This document shows, one piece after another, positions 42,578 to 52,250 of a stretch of 64,000 bases of DNA. The DNA is taken from assembly GCA_905194675.1 (NCBI GenBank), contig CAJJTG010000006.1, forward strand, positions 1 through 64,000. The letters are read 5' to 3'. Within the stretch, counting starts at the first letter, position 1. Each line of letters starts with the position of its first letter. The notes below the pieces were generated by a model. It made no database searches. It had not been told where the DNA came from and saw only the letters and a list, made by a program, of their open reading frames with translations. The stretch comes from an uncultured Collinsella sp. GTDB lineage: Bacteria; Actinomycetota; Coriobacteriia; Coriobacteriales; Coriobacteriaceae. The translations under genes and the position numbers were made by a program.

Positions 42578-44959
42578 CTATAGATCCAACGCCTTCTTCG
42601 CGGCATCGACCGGGTCGCCATCCATGTAGAACACCGGGCTCAACCCCGAGATAATCTCGGAGGAAACGCTCTGCAGGCCCGCGATGGCGCTCAGCGGCAA
42701 TATCACGCGCTTGGCGCCGGCGTTTTTGGCCACGCGCATAATGTCCTCGAGCCCGCGGATCTCGTCCATAGAGCCCGACATGCGCAAGATTCCCGGAACC
42801 GCCAGCGCGGACATTACCGGGCGGTTGCACGCCGCGGAGCACAGGCCCACAAACTCGGCAAGCGAGACTTCTTCGGACAGACCCTTGCTCTGCAGGTCGT
42901 TATAGAACAGCAGGTAGTCCTTTGAGCCAATGTGCATGCCCGGCGCCACACGGTTCGCCAGGTTCACAAAGTTGTCGAACGCGGCCTCCAGCGTATCGCG
43001 CACCGGCTTGTTAAAGGCAACGCCCTCGTGCTTAAACTTGCACTCGCCGGCGACAGCCTTGTTCTCCAGCTTGTACACGGCAACCTCGCCGCCCTGCGAC
43101 CTGCCCACACCAAACACGTGACCGGACAGCAGCGGGCCATCGGGAATCAACGTATCCTCGGACTGCTCGGGCACGCGCACCACGTGCACGTCCTGCGGAT
43201 TGTCGGCATCCATATAGCCCAGGTTGACGTCGATAAACTCGACGCCCGCCATAATCTTGAGCTGCTCCTTTACGCGGCGACGGCCCTCGATGGCGTAGTC
43301 CAGCAGCCAACGAACGTCATCCTTGTCCATAGCCTCGTCAGGGAACAGCAGCTTGGCCAGGCCGCTAAAGGACTTGCGCACGGCGATCTCGTCACGCTTG
43401 TTAAAGTCGCTGTTAAAGCGGAAGTAGCGGTCGATATGATGCGTAAAGTCCTTGCGGCGCATCTCCTTGCAAAACTCCGATAGGCAGTCGGTGATTAAGC
43501 CGTAATGCCCGGTCAGCAGGCTCGAACGCATCTTGGGAATCTCCCAGCCCGGCAGGTAATAGTGGATACGGTCGAAGAAGGCCGAATCGTTGTTAAACTC
43601 CGGCGGGAACGGATCAAACAGGTGCGTGGTCTTAAGGACGTTTTGCACGGTGTCGTTGATGTTGCCCTCAAAGACCATAGAGGCATCGGCGTTAATCTGG
43701 TCGCGGCCGCGCGCGTAGCTGCCGCTCGCCATGTAATCCTTCATGATCTGCACGGCGTTGGTGTCCTTAAAGCGCATGCCGGCGACCTCGTCGAACGTCA
43801 CGCAATCCCAATGGCCCACCAAGCCCACGCGATCGGCGCGCATGGAGTTCATACGGCCGAACAGGTTGGCCGTGGTGGTCTGCCCGCCCGAGAGCAAAAT
43901 GGCGTAGGGCGAAACCTCTTTGTAGATGTGGCTCTTGCCGGTGCCACGGGGACCAAGCTCGCACAGATTGTAGTTGCGCTCGATGAGCGGCACCATACGC
44001 TCGATAAAGTGCAGGCGCTCCTTCTCCGAAAGCTCGCTGGGCTCATAGCCGGCAGAGCGCAGCAGCATGTTGAGCCACTCGTCGCGCGAGAAATACTGAC
44101 GCTCCTCGATCATGGCGTCCAGGTCCAGGTTGGGCATCTGGATGGGCGTGAGCGACGCCACGCTAAACGGAGAGTCCTCGGGCCCGCGCTTTTTGCGCTT
44201 GGCCTTGGAGCGGCGCGGCGCATCGTCGCCAAAGACTTCCATGCCAAACTCGTCTTCCTCTTCCATGGGACGACGATACTCGATGCTCATAATGCACCAA
44301 ATACCGCCCTGGAGAATCTTGGAATAGTCGCGCACGTACTCGGCCGGCATCACAAACGGCTCAATGGTCAGGTTGGCAAACGACGCCACGTAGATGTCTT
44401 TGTACTCGTCGAGCTTGGCCGTCACCTTATCGATGATGGTAAAGCGACCCAGCTCGCGGATCTTGGACTTAATGCGCTCGGACTCGTCGGGACGCACGTA
44501 GTTATCGGTGAGGATCTTGCGGATGCGCCCCAAGCCCTCCGCCACGGCTTCTTCGTCGTCGGTTGAGCAGTACATGCCCAGCAGGTACTCCAGCACAAAG
44601 GTAGGCACGTTGGCGCCACGCTTCATAAGGGCCGTCAGGTCCTTGCGCACGATCTTGCCGCCAAAGTGCTCGAGCAGCTTACCGTCCAGTACATCCATGT
44701 CGTAACCGTCGTCCTCGAGAGCCTCGGCCGCGGCCTGGGCATAGCCATCGGTCGAGGACTCGTCCTCGACGGGCACCTCGGCCTCGGCGGGCGCAGCGGT
44801 CTCCGTCGGCTCCGGGACAGGCACGGCCTCCGGAGCAGGCTCGGCAGTCTCAGCCTCCGGGGCAGGCACAACCTCCCCTACAGGCACCGCAGCCTGCACC
44901 GGCGCATTCACATCAATCGAGGGAACTTCCCACAGATCGTCGTCATGGCTATCAAACAT
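42578..44959 (-). CDS. brxL: BREX Lon-like protease/ATPase BrxL
   Basis: The protein has 793 residues. An acidic Glu/Pro/Ala-rich N-terminus (about 90 residues) is unusual. The AAA+ ATPase core carries Walker A LGPRGTGKSHIYKE near residue 340 and CVTFDEVAGMRF as Walker B. The C-terminal Lon-type domain has a Ser in LRMSGSMDEIRGLED and a Lys in NAGAKRVILP, positions matching the Ser-Lys dyad. BrxL is the last core gene of type I BREX. ATG 44959 follows TAGGAG by eight bases; GTG 44968 is an alternative. 11 bp separate it from pglZ. Confidence 0.93.
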   Translation of the reverse strand: MFDSHDDDLWEVPSIDVNAPVQAAVPVGEVVPAPEAETAEPAPEAVPVPEPTETAAPAEAEVPVEDESSTDGYAQAAAEALEDDGYDMDVLDGKLLEHFGGKIVRKDLTALMKRGANVPTFVLEYLLGMYCSTDDEEAVAEGLGRIRKILTDNYVRPDESERIKSKIRELGRFTIIDKVTAKLDEYKDIYVASFANLTIEPFVMPAEYVRDYSKILQGGIWCIMSIEYRRPMEEEDEFGMEVFGDDAPRRSKAKRKKRGPEDSPFSVASLTPIQMPNLDLDAMIEERQYFSRDEWLNMLLRSAGYEPSELSEKERLHFIERMVPLIERNYNLCELGPRGTGKSHIYKEVSPYAILLSGGQTTTANLFGRMNSMRADRVGLVGHWDCVTFDEVAGMRFKDTNAVQIMKDYMASGSYARGRDQINADASMVFEGNINDTVQNVLKTTHLFDPFPPEFNNDSAFFDRIHYYLPGWEIPKMRSSLLTGHYGLITDCLSEFCKEMRRKDFTHHIDRYFRFNSDFNKRDEIAVRKSFSGLAKLLFPDEAMDKDDVRWLLDYAIEGRRRVKEQLKIMAGVEFIDVNLGYMDADNPQDVHVVRVPEQSEDTLIPDGPLLSGHVFGVGRSQGGEVAVYKLENKAVAGECKFKHEGVAFNKPVRDTLEAAFDNFVNLANRVAPGMHIGSKDYLLFYNDLQSKGLSEEVSLAEFVGLCSAACNRPVMSALAVPGILRMSGSMDEIRGLEDIMRVAKNAGAKRVILPLSAIAGLQSVSSEIISGLSPVFYMDGDPVDAAKKALDL

Positions 44960-44970
44960 AGGGCACACTC

Positions 44971-47679
44971 CTAAAAACCAAAGTCAGCAACAGGGGCAAA
45001 CGAAACAGCAATGGTGTACGTCTCGCGCCAAACGATCTTGCCCGTCTCGCGCTCGCGGCAGACCAGATAGTACGGACCCTTGGCCGAGAATCCATCCGCT
45101 GCATGCAACGCAAACTTGGCATGCACCACGCGCCCCTGCGAGTTAACAGAAGTCTTGTGGGCATGCGCCTTGACCGTATCACTCACCTCGTTGCCGCTTG
45201 CATCGGTAAACACCAGCTCGTACTCGCACGGCAAGACCTTGCCTTGGGCAGGTTCTTCCTGGATCAAGTTGACCGAGAAGATCGAGTTGGTCACTCGACG
45301 TCCCTCGCTCAGTACGCGCAGCGTCGCTGCGCGCGTATCGACAAAGTCCTTGGAACCCGAGCGCGCACGCCAAAATCCGATAACGGGCACGCAGAGCTCC
45401 TGCAGGCTCATGCCGCCGTGGACGTAGTTGTTAGTACCGCCGGGACGCTTGAAGTGCACGTTCTCGCGCGGGGCAAACCCCTCAAAACCGGCACCCAAAC
45501 GTCCCATGTCAACATTAACAAACACCTCGCGCGCCTCGTCCGAAAGCTTGGTCACGGCCTCGTTGGGCACCACCAGATGACGCTTGCCGTGCATAACGGG
45601 AGCGTCAAAGAAGGTAAGGTCTGACTTGCCGAGCATCTGGCACTCGTTGAGTTCCCGACGCGTGTAGATAAAGCCGTGATCCGCCGTTATAACAACACGT
45701 GCGCCCGGGGCGTCGGTGCACACGCGACGCGCCAACGTGGCAAGTTCCTCCACGGTGTCCGCACAGGCATCGAAGACGTCATCCTGCGTAGCGGCCTTCT
45801 CGCCCGTGGCATCGATCTTGTTGTGGTAGAGATAAACGAGCTTGGAGTCTTTGAGCAGCGCTTTGCGCTCGGTTCCCGCCATGTTGAGGTATGCGCTCGA
45901 GCGCAAAGCGCGGCCCGTAGACTCAACGTTGGCAAGCACGGCCTCGCGCTGCGGAGTCGTCGAAGTGGGCATGCCGTCAGCCAGCACGTACGTGCCATCC
46001 GCTGCAAGCCCAAGCGCCTGGTGCGGCAGCAGCGCGGGCATACCCACCTCGGTAATGGAGGGAAAGACCGCCTGCATGCTAGAGACCTTGACGTTGCCGC
46101 CGCGCTCGCGCTCGAGCAGCGCCGCAACGTCGCGGGCCACCTCATAGCGCAGCGCGTCGCTCACGATAACGACCGTCGTTTTGGTAGAGCCCACAAAGGT
46201 GGGCAGTACATGCCAGTAGAATTCATCCTGCCGTGCGGGACCCTCGATGTAGCCGCAATCGGCCCACTCCCCTTGCGCAGCGGTCGCCCAGCATGCATTA
46301 GCATCGGCCAAGAACCAGTTACTGTAGAGATTCTCCGCCCAGTCCACCACAGCTCGGGCAGGCTCCTCGAGTACATCGCACTCGACGGAGCGCGCCCGCA
46401 GATACGCGGTGCACATATGGCGATAGGCAGCGTCCATGGCATACCAATCGGACGTGTAGGCATCCCACACCTGCTGGGGCTGCGCCAGATGGAACCCGCC
46501 CGCGTGCGCCTGCCTAAACGCACACATATCGGCCACAGCGACAAGCAGGTCAAAGTAGCTCTCGACACGGCGGTACCAGCTTAGGCCGCAGCGACGCGCC
46601 GCAAAGGCGCGCGCATCCGCAACACGGTCCGCGCCCTGAGCAAACGAGCAGAACAGCTGCGAGAGTACGGCCTCATTGACGCAAGGGAACACATCAAGCG
46701 AGGTCAGCACATCGATCGACAGGGCCTCAAACCGTGCAAAGAGCCCGCGGGCATCCTCCACCAAACGGCAGATCTCAAATAAATCCTCGCTCGACGCCCG
46801 AGCATCGGCAGTCTGGTCCCACGTACGCACCGCCTCAAGGCAATAGGGTCCGTGGGCGGGAGCCACATAGCTTTCGAGTCCTTTGAGCGCCCCCTCGGGA
46901 AGCACGGTGGATGCCGCCGTGATGAGCACATGAGATGCCAGCGCAAGCAGCGAATCGCGCTCATACAGCGGTCCCTCAAACCCATAGCAACGTACAATGA
47001 AGGCAGCGAGGACATCGCGCACGCAGTACTTGTCCACCAACTCGGCCAGCGCTTCGGGGCCCTCGTGCAGCAGCGTGGTCATACAGCCGCGCAGCACAAA
47101 CGCGGGGCGCGCGTCGCCAACCTCTTTACCGCCAAAAATCACCGTAAGGATACCGAGTTCGATATCTGATGCGCCCGAAGCATGCGGAACACACGCGGCA
47201 AACTTAACGCAGCGGGTCTTGGCATCAAAGAACGTCTTGTGCTCGCGCAGACTCTCGCGCACGGCGTCGATATTCTCGATTCCCAGCTGATCGGCCAAAA
47301 GCGAAAGATAGTCAGCCTGGAACTGATCGGCATACAGCTCAACATCGGCAAGCCAATCGCCCTCAAGCCTGCCGCGCGGGCAACGACGATACAGCAAGAT
47401 ATCGTTCGCAAGGTCATCGCGGTTGATGAGCTTCTTTACGGCAAACATGCAGCCCTCGCAAGCCTCAACAAACCGCACCGGGCGCTCAAAGTCACCGTGA
47501 GCGGGCATAACGCCGTCATCGGCCCCCGCGCCGTCGAAACCCTCGGCAGCCAATCGCTCAAACTCAGGAGCAAACTCGCCGTCCGCATCGTGCCAAATCA
47601 CCACACGGCGCAGCATACATGCGGTCAACGGCTGCAAAAATCGCAGCTTGAGCTGTTCTTCCACATCGATCTTGGGCAT
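44971..47679 (-). CDS. pglZ: BREX alkaline-phosphatase-like protein PglZ (type A)
   Basis: The protein has 902 residues. The PglZ domain has VVIVSDALRYEVARDVAALL near residue 503, ITADHGFIYTRREL near 663, and YVHGGMSLQELCVPVI. The metal ligands Asp and His of the alkaline phosphatase superfamily are in place. The N-terminal half is helical and less conserved. PglZ is the marker gene of BREX systems and is needed for phage exclusion. It starts 23 bp after the PglX C-terminal gene. Confidence 0.93.
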   Translation of the reverse strand: MPKIDVEEQLKLRFLQPLTACMLRRVVIWHDADGEFAPEFERLAAEGFDGAGADDGVMPAHGDFERPVRFVEACEGCMFAVKKLINRDDLANDILLYRRCPRGRLEGDWLADVELYADQFQADYLSLLADQLGIENIDAVRESLREHKTFFDAKTRCVKFAACVPHASGASDIELGILTVIFGGKEVGDARPAFVLRGCMTTLLHEGPEALAELVDKYCVRDVLAAFIVRCYGFEGPLYERDSLLALASHVLITAASTVLPEGALKGLESYVAPAHGPYCLEAVRTWDQTADARASSEDLFEICRLVEDARGLFARFEALSIDVLTSLDVFPCVNEAVLSQLFCSFAQGADRVADARAFAARRCGLSWYRRVESYFDLLVAVADMCAFRQAHAGGFHLAQPQQVWDAYTSDWYAMDAAYRHMCTAYLRARSVECDVLEEPARAVVDWAENLYSNWFLADANACWATAAQGEWADCGYIEGPARQDEFYWHVLPTFVGSTKTTVVIVSDALRYEVARDVAALLERERGGNVKVSSMQAVFPSITEVGMPALLPHQALGLAADGTYVLADGMPTSTTPQREAVLANVESTGRALRSSAYLNMAGTERKALLKDSKLVYLYHNKIDATGEKAATQDDVFDACADTVEELATLARRVCTDAPGARVVITADHGFIYTRRELNECQMLGKSDLTFFDAPVMHGKRHLVVPNEAVTKLSDEAREVFVNVDMGRLGAGFEGFAPRENVHFKRPGGTNNYVHGGMSLQELCVPVIGFWRARSGSKDFVDTRAATLRVLSEGRRVTNSIFSVNLIQEEPAQGKVLPCEYELVFTDASGNEVSDTVKAHAHKTSVNSQGRVVHAKFALHAADGFSAKGPYYLVCRERETGKIVWRETYTIAVSFAPVADFGF

Positions 47680-47702
47680 GAATAACCTTACCGTATCTGC
47701 AG

Positions 47703-48671
47703 TTATTTAATCTTCGCCAGCACATCCTGAAACTTGGCGTAATTGATCTTGACGCCGTCATCCAGGTCGATCTTAATCATCTGGTCTGCCAAGTGGTGTA
47801 GTTTCTCCTCGTAGGCAATGGTCTCTTTGAGCTGGTCATTGAGCTTTTTGACGCGCTTATCCAAACACACGCGCTCGCCGCGCTCGGCACTGGCAAGGGC
47901 GTCGTTGGCATAGCCGATCTGGGAGCGATGGCGCTCCTGCTGCTCATGCACATAGTCGGTGCGGATGCGAGCCAACAGGTCGGGCTGGTAGCGATGCATG
48001 TAAACAAGGCACTTGAAGCCATTCTTCTTGCCGCTGTCGAACAGCCAGTAGATGGGACGCTTCTTATAGGTCTGGCAGTGGTCCTTAAAGAAGTCCTTCA
48101 AAAAGTAGGCGCGGATTACCTCGCGCGAGGTACCCTTGCCGACGAGTGCCTCGGCAATAAAGGCCAGGTTCTGCTCAAGCGTCTCCTCACCATACACGGT
48201 GCGCACAAAGTCGATAAAGTAGCGCACGATGTCATCGTCAAAGTACTCGTCGTCGGTGATGGGCAGCACGTTGTCGGCATCGGGCATAAAGGTCACATGG
48301 GCGGGATCGGGCATCTTGGCCAGATAGTCATCAACCGTGGCGCCCTGATCGGCCAGAATCAGCCCGCCCACATCCAGCGAATAGCGGCCAAACATGCAGC
48401 CCACGGCATAGCTTATGAGCGAGGTGATCTCGTCGCGCTTGGTACGCACGTATTTGTTGCCCTTATAGCTCTCGGGAATCTCGTCGGCGGTATCAAAGAT
48501 GCGCGCCACCGAAACATACTTATCCTCGACCTCGATGGGCACCTCGCCCTCCATGTTGTATATCTTGGCAAAGATTCGGTTGAGCTCCTCCTCGTTAGCG
48601 CGAAGCTGCTCAAAGCGAGCATTAACCTCGGCCTTGCGGGCCTCGTATTTATCTTGAAGCAAAGTGGCCAT
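47703..48671 (-). CDS. PglX C-terminal part encoded as a separate gene
   Basis: The protein has 322 residues. The sequence corresponds to the last quarter of normal PglX: EVNARFEQLRANEEELNRIF, then SLISYAVGCMFGRYSLDVGG, and FKDHCQTYKKRPIYWLFDSGKKNGF. It starts exactly where the 838-residue N-terminal gene stops in a PglX alignment made from memory. It has its own ATG and an AAAGG site nine bases upstream, so it is likely translated as a separate chain that could join the methylase part by contact. Confidence 0.85.
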   Translation of the reverse strand: MATLLQDKYEARKAEVNARFEQLRANEEELNRIFAKIYNMEGEVPIEVEDKYVSVARIFDTADEIPESYKGNKYVRTKRDEITSLISYAVGCMFGRYSLDVGGLILADQGATVDDYLAKMPDPAHVTFMPDADNVLPITDDEYFDDDIVRYFIDFVRTVYGEETLEQNLAFIAEALVGKGTSREVIRAYFLKDFFKDHCQTYKKRPIYWLFDSGKKNGFKCLVYMHRYQPDLLARIRTDYVHEQQERHRSQIGYANDALASAERGERVCLDKRVKKLNDQLKETIAYEEKLHHLADQMIKIDLDDGVKINYAKFQDVLAKIK

Positions 48672-48847
48672 AACTACAGACCTTTCAATTTATCAATACA
48701 GTAGAAGTTAGAAAACCCGAGCCCATTCCATCAATCAATTAACACCAAGACTCGTGAGCTGAAAAACAGCGAAAGCCTTCCGATGCTCGACCGATATCTT
48801 CAGGACAAGTCTGGCTATCAATAAATCCCATAAGTGAGAGACGACAA
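48672..48847. other. AT-rich gap inside the pglX insertion
   Basis: These 176 bp between the membrane protein and PglX-C contain no supported ORF. The low GC matches the rest of the insert. Confidence 0.5.
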
Positions 48848-49438
48848 CTACAATAAAGTCAATAAAAGATGGGACAGAAAAACGAATGCCATGATTAACG
48901 ACAGAACAGTCAGGCCAGTTGATATTTTCAATCGCTTCCACATGTTGTTATGTTTCAAAAGGTAAGCCCGATAGGTAATGTTTAGGGAAGAGCAGTAGGA
49001 CTTAAGCAAGTCCCGTTCCCTAATTTGCCCGCCCTCGTCGCAAGCCTCTTTGTAAGTAGTCGAATACCTATCAAATTGTTCAGAAGGAGATGCGAGTGCA
49101 ATATTGCTCCTTAAAAATATTGCACTGACAGCTATAACAAGAGCACAGCCAAGAAGACCAAGAAGAATCAAATAGACAAACAGTATTTGCCTCGTTGAAA
49201 TCCCATAAACTTCCTCAAGACCTTGAATATTTGAAATATAGTCGAGAGGTGCCAGGTACGCAACGGACAGAATCGTGATGGTAACCATAAGGTTATCAAC
49301 GTAGCGATTTAAGCTATCCCCCCTCTCTTTTTCAAATTCAAGTGAGGAAAGAACAATGTCTCTCAAGTAATCGCTAATCTGCCCCTCCTTGGAGAGAGCG
49401 CTTTTATCGACGTCATGTCGCTTGTTCTTTTTGCCCAT
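48848..49438 (-). CDS. Three-helix membrane protein inserted within pglX
   Basis: The protein has 196 residues. A basic Lys-rich N-terminus leads to a helix with charged residues (YLRDIVLSSLEFEKERGDSL). Two membrane helices follow near 49-65 and 86-110, then a cytosolic stretch with Arg/Glu, and a last membrane helix at 174-195. The layout recalls small SLATT-like or other membrane effectors of defence loci, but no family could be fixed. ATG 49438 has AAAGG eight bases upstream. GC is far lower than in brx genes, a sign of separate origin. Confidence 0.65.
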   Translation of the reverse strand: MGKKNKRHDVDKSALSKEGQISDYLRDIVLSSLEFEKERGDSLNRYVDNLMVTITILSVAYLAPLDYISNIQGLEEVYGISTRQILFVYLILLGLLGCALVIAVSAIFLRSNIALASPSEQFDRYSTTYKEACDEGGQIRERDLLKSYCSSLNITYRAYLLKHNNMWKRLKISTGLTVLSLIMAFVFLSHLLLTLL

Positions 49439-49452
49439 GAAAGTCACCTTTA

Positions 49453-49599
49453 CTACTTGGTTTTTCGATCAGGTAAACCCGCCGGTTTTTCATAAGTAAA
49501 TTGCGTTAACCTTGTTATGGGTCCAGGAATCGTGACCGGCTTCTTTGCTCCCGCCCCTTCATCTTTTCTTTTCTTGTCATCTTTCTTTTTTTCAGACAT
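49453..49599 (-). CDS. Lys-rich micro-protein, 48 residues
   Basis: The protein starts MSEKKKDDKKRKDEG and ends in GLPDRKTK. About a third of residues are Lys, Asp or Glu. It begins 69 bp after the PglX N-terminal stop codon and ends 14 bp before the membrane protein start, apparently as a translationally linked pair. A modest ribosome site may be GGATTG. Function unknown; it could be a partner or inhibitor of the membrane protein. Confidence 0.5.
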   Translation of the reverse strand: MSEKKKDDKKRKDEGAGAKKPVTIPGPITRLTQFTYEKPAGLPDRKTK

Positions 49600-49667
49600 A
49601 TTTAATTTCAATCCAATCTATCCAATGACGTTCTTTTGTTAAAGATAGGTGAGTCCTAACAAGACAG

Positions 49668-52184
49668 CTAAATTAAAGGATGACGCTTGAAATCCCAAGA
49701 AGTTTCAAACGAGTCATAGTCAGCCTTTGAAATTGAGCGAGAGTCTTCAACGAGTGAACAAACAGTCGGTTCGGCGGCCTTATCTTGGATGATCGGTAAC
49801 TGACCGATTTGGCCTACCTCAAAGTTTAGAGTCGGCGACATAAACGCCAAATCAATTTCGGCAATGGAACAGTTGCAGAAAGCCTGGATGTATCGAAGCT
49901 CGTTCGGCTCCGCAAAAAGACATGCTCCAGCTACCTCAAAAAGCATCCCTCGAGGTGCAAACCTAAAGGAGGCGAGGCTGGAAGAAATTTTAGACCAGGA
50001 AACTGCGGGCTTGAAATAGTCGTTCTGGTTCTTGATCACAAAATCAGGTGTAGAGAGATAGGCATACTTGGACAGAATTGCCTCCTTCATCTCCCGACCG
50101 TCATCAAACCAATTAACCACCTCATCGTAGTCACCCCACCACTTTCGATAGGAGCCGCCCCGAATAATCGGAAACCAACGGGAACCACTTTGCTTTGCCT
50201 CGGGCCTGCCACTGCAATCTCGCGATGTGTTGGAAGGCACCACTTCCCACCATTTCCTCAAAAAGCGGCCATTATCGCTCGTCGCCAAGCCCTGTCGCGG
50301 AGTAGCAATGGCATCGAGCCTCTTTCCTTTTGTGAACGATTCAACAAGAGCATCGCTGGCCCAGTAGGCTATGGGGGTGCCGGGGATTTGCTTGAAGGTA
50401 TCGGCGTCGCGGCGGTAAAACCAACCGCAGTCGGGGTTCCGGATCGCCTCGAGGGCCTTCGGGGCCTGGACAGCAGCACCAACGAAGTCCGAAAGGCGCA
50501 CATAGCCGCCCTTGTAGCCCTTGACGAACGAATTGTGGAACGTGTAGGTACAGATGGGCACGGTCGCGCCAGCGAAGCCCGAGTACTCAAGTTGGATGAG
50601 AGAGGTCAGCGTTCTGTTGTCGATAATCTCGTTGCGGAGCTTCTCATAGCTTCCGATGAACATCCAGACGAAAGGCGACATGACTCCGCACTCGCCGTGG
50701 TCCTTGGCGAGACTGAACATGCGAACGACAAAGCTGGAGAAGAGGTCGCTCTTCACGTCGGGGTAGTTCTTCTTGACCCACTTGCTCATAAAGGGATTAA
50801 AGCTGCTGCTGCCCATATACGGAGGATTCGCCACGACGCAGGTAAAACGACGGGACAGTTTCTCGCAGATGACGGCAGCGCTTTCGAGCTTAGTTTTGGT
50901 CGCAGAAGCAAAAAGATTGTCGGAACAGCTCGCGGCGGCGGCCTTAAGCTCGTCAACCTCTTCCTCTGAAGGATTAAGAAGCGAGCCGATCTCGCCCAAA
51001 TGGCTCAGTTCCTCGACGAGCTTCTTGTTACCCGGCAGCTCATCCTCCCCCAGCGGGATGCTCGAGAGCACGGTAACATCGGCGCGAACGCCACGCCTAA
51101 AGAAGCGACGGTCGTGCTCGCGGGCGCACATGGCAAGCGCCAGCTCCGCGATCTGTGCCGCGCGGGAATCGATCTCCATACCTGCAAGGTTTTTAGTAAG
51201 AATGAGCTCGGGAATCTCGCGCTCACGATAGCCGCGCTCCTCGTACATATGGAAGAGCAGCTCAAACGCATAGACCAAGATATGGCCCGAGCCGCATGCG
51301 GGGTCGCAGAGGGTTATCTCCTCGGGGCTCGAGATGCGGATGAAGTCCTCGTGCTCAGCATCGGGCTCGATGTAATACTCCATGCGCTCGCGTAACGAAC
51401 TCCCCGGATTGTTGAGCATCCACAGACGGCCGAGCGAGTTCTCGACCATATAGCGTACGATCCACTCGGGGGTGAAGAGCTGCGTGGCGGGCGCGATGTC
51501 CGCCGCCGCTGCCTTGCGTTTGGACTTGAAGAACTCGTCTTTAACGTCGGCATTGTAGTACTGATACATCCAGCCCAGAACGGTCACGCCCTCGCGCCAG
51601 TCCTCGTCAGTGAGGACGGCATTGAGCTTGCCCACCACGCCGTCGGCCATCATGAGGCCCTGGGGCAACAGCAACTCCATGGCTCCGCCTACGCGATCAA
51701 AGACGCCTGGCAGGCAATCGGCAAGCTCCTCGCACTGGGCCACAAACAGGTAGCGCCACAACGGTTCATCCAAGCCCGCCATCTTGAGCTCGGCTATGCG
51801 ATCGGTATCGGCCGTCGCTATCACCACATCCAGTGCGTTCTCCACGGCCTCGCTGCCATGGCTGCCGTCCGCACGACTTAGCATGCGCATACGGCTGGGA
51901 AGCCATCCGCGTGCATCCATAAAGCGAATGGCCACGATGCGGTTGAACCAGGTGTAGGCCGCACGGTCGCGCAGCGCCTCGTGACCCACCTCTGCCTGCA
52001 TACGCAGCAGTTCGTCGCGTTGCTCAATCTCAGTCGGACTTAGGGGCAGGCCGTTGACGGTCTCGGACCCAACGAGCGCGGGTGCAGGCTCGGTGATGCC
52101 GTAGCGCACCATCTGCGCCTCCACGCCTTTGATGAGCTCCGTACGGGCCCAGGTGCAGAAGCTCTTAAGAGCAGAATCGTTCAT
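49668..52184 (-). CDS. pglX: BREX adenine-specific DNA methyltransferase PglX, N-terminal and methylase part
   Basis: The protein has 838 residues; complete PglX is usually near 1200. Motif I is DPACGSGHILVYAFELL near residue 295, and the catalytic motif is VVANPPYMGSSSF near 451. The target-recognition part after about residue 620 has clearly lower GC than the first part, which suggests replacement by recombination. It ends with SFETSWDFKRHPLI, after which normal PglX continues into the region now encoded at 47703. PglX marks self DNA by N6-adenine methylation. Confidence 0.9.
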   Translation of the reverse strand: MNDSALKSFCTWARTELIKGVEAQMVRYGITEPAPALVGSETVNGLPLSPTEIEQRDELLRMQAEVGHEALRDRAAYTWFNRIVAIRFMDARGWLPSRMRMLSRADGSHGSEAVENALDVVIATADTDRIAELKMAGLDEPLWRYLFVAQCEELADCLPGVFDRVGGAMELLLPQGLMMADGVVGKLNAVLTDEDWREGVTVLGWMYQYYNADVKDEFFKSKRKAAAADIAPATQLFTPEWIVRYMVENSLGRLWMLNNPGSSLRERMEYYIEPDAEHEDFIRISSPEEITLCDPACGSGHILVYAFELLFHMYEERGYREREIPELILTKNLAGMEIDSRAAQIAELALAMCAREHDRRFFRRGVRADVTVLSSIPLGEDELPGNKKLVEELSHLGEIGSLLNPSEEEVDELKAAAASCSDNLFASATKTKLESAAVICEKLSRRFTCVVANPPYMGSSSFNPFMSKWVKKNYPDVKSDLFSSFVVRMFSLAKDHGECGVMSPFVWMFIGSYEKLRNEIIDNRTLTSLIQLEYSGFAGATVPICTYTFHNSFVKGYKGGYVRLSDFVGAAVQAPKALEAIRNPDCGWFYRRDADTFKQIPGTPIAYWASDALVESFTKGKRLDAIATPRQGLATSDNGRFLRKWWEVVPSNTSRDCSGRPEAKQSGSRWFPIIRGGSYRKWWGDYDEVVNWFDDGREMKEAILSKYAYLSTPDFVIKNQNDYFKPAVSWSKISSSLASFRFAPRGMLFEVAGACLFAEPNELRYIQAFCNCSIAEIDLAFMSPTLNFEVGQIGQLPIIQDKAAEPTVCSLVEDSRSISKADYDSFETSWDFKRHPLI

Positions 52185-52250
52185 GGTTGATGAGCCTTTC
52201 TAAACGCCATAAGCCACCGGTGCGCGCTTTGGCACCGGTGGCTCCGCGGG

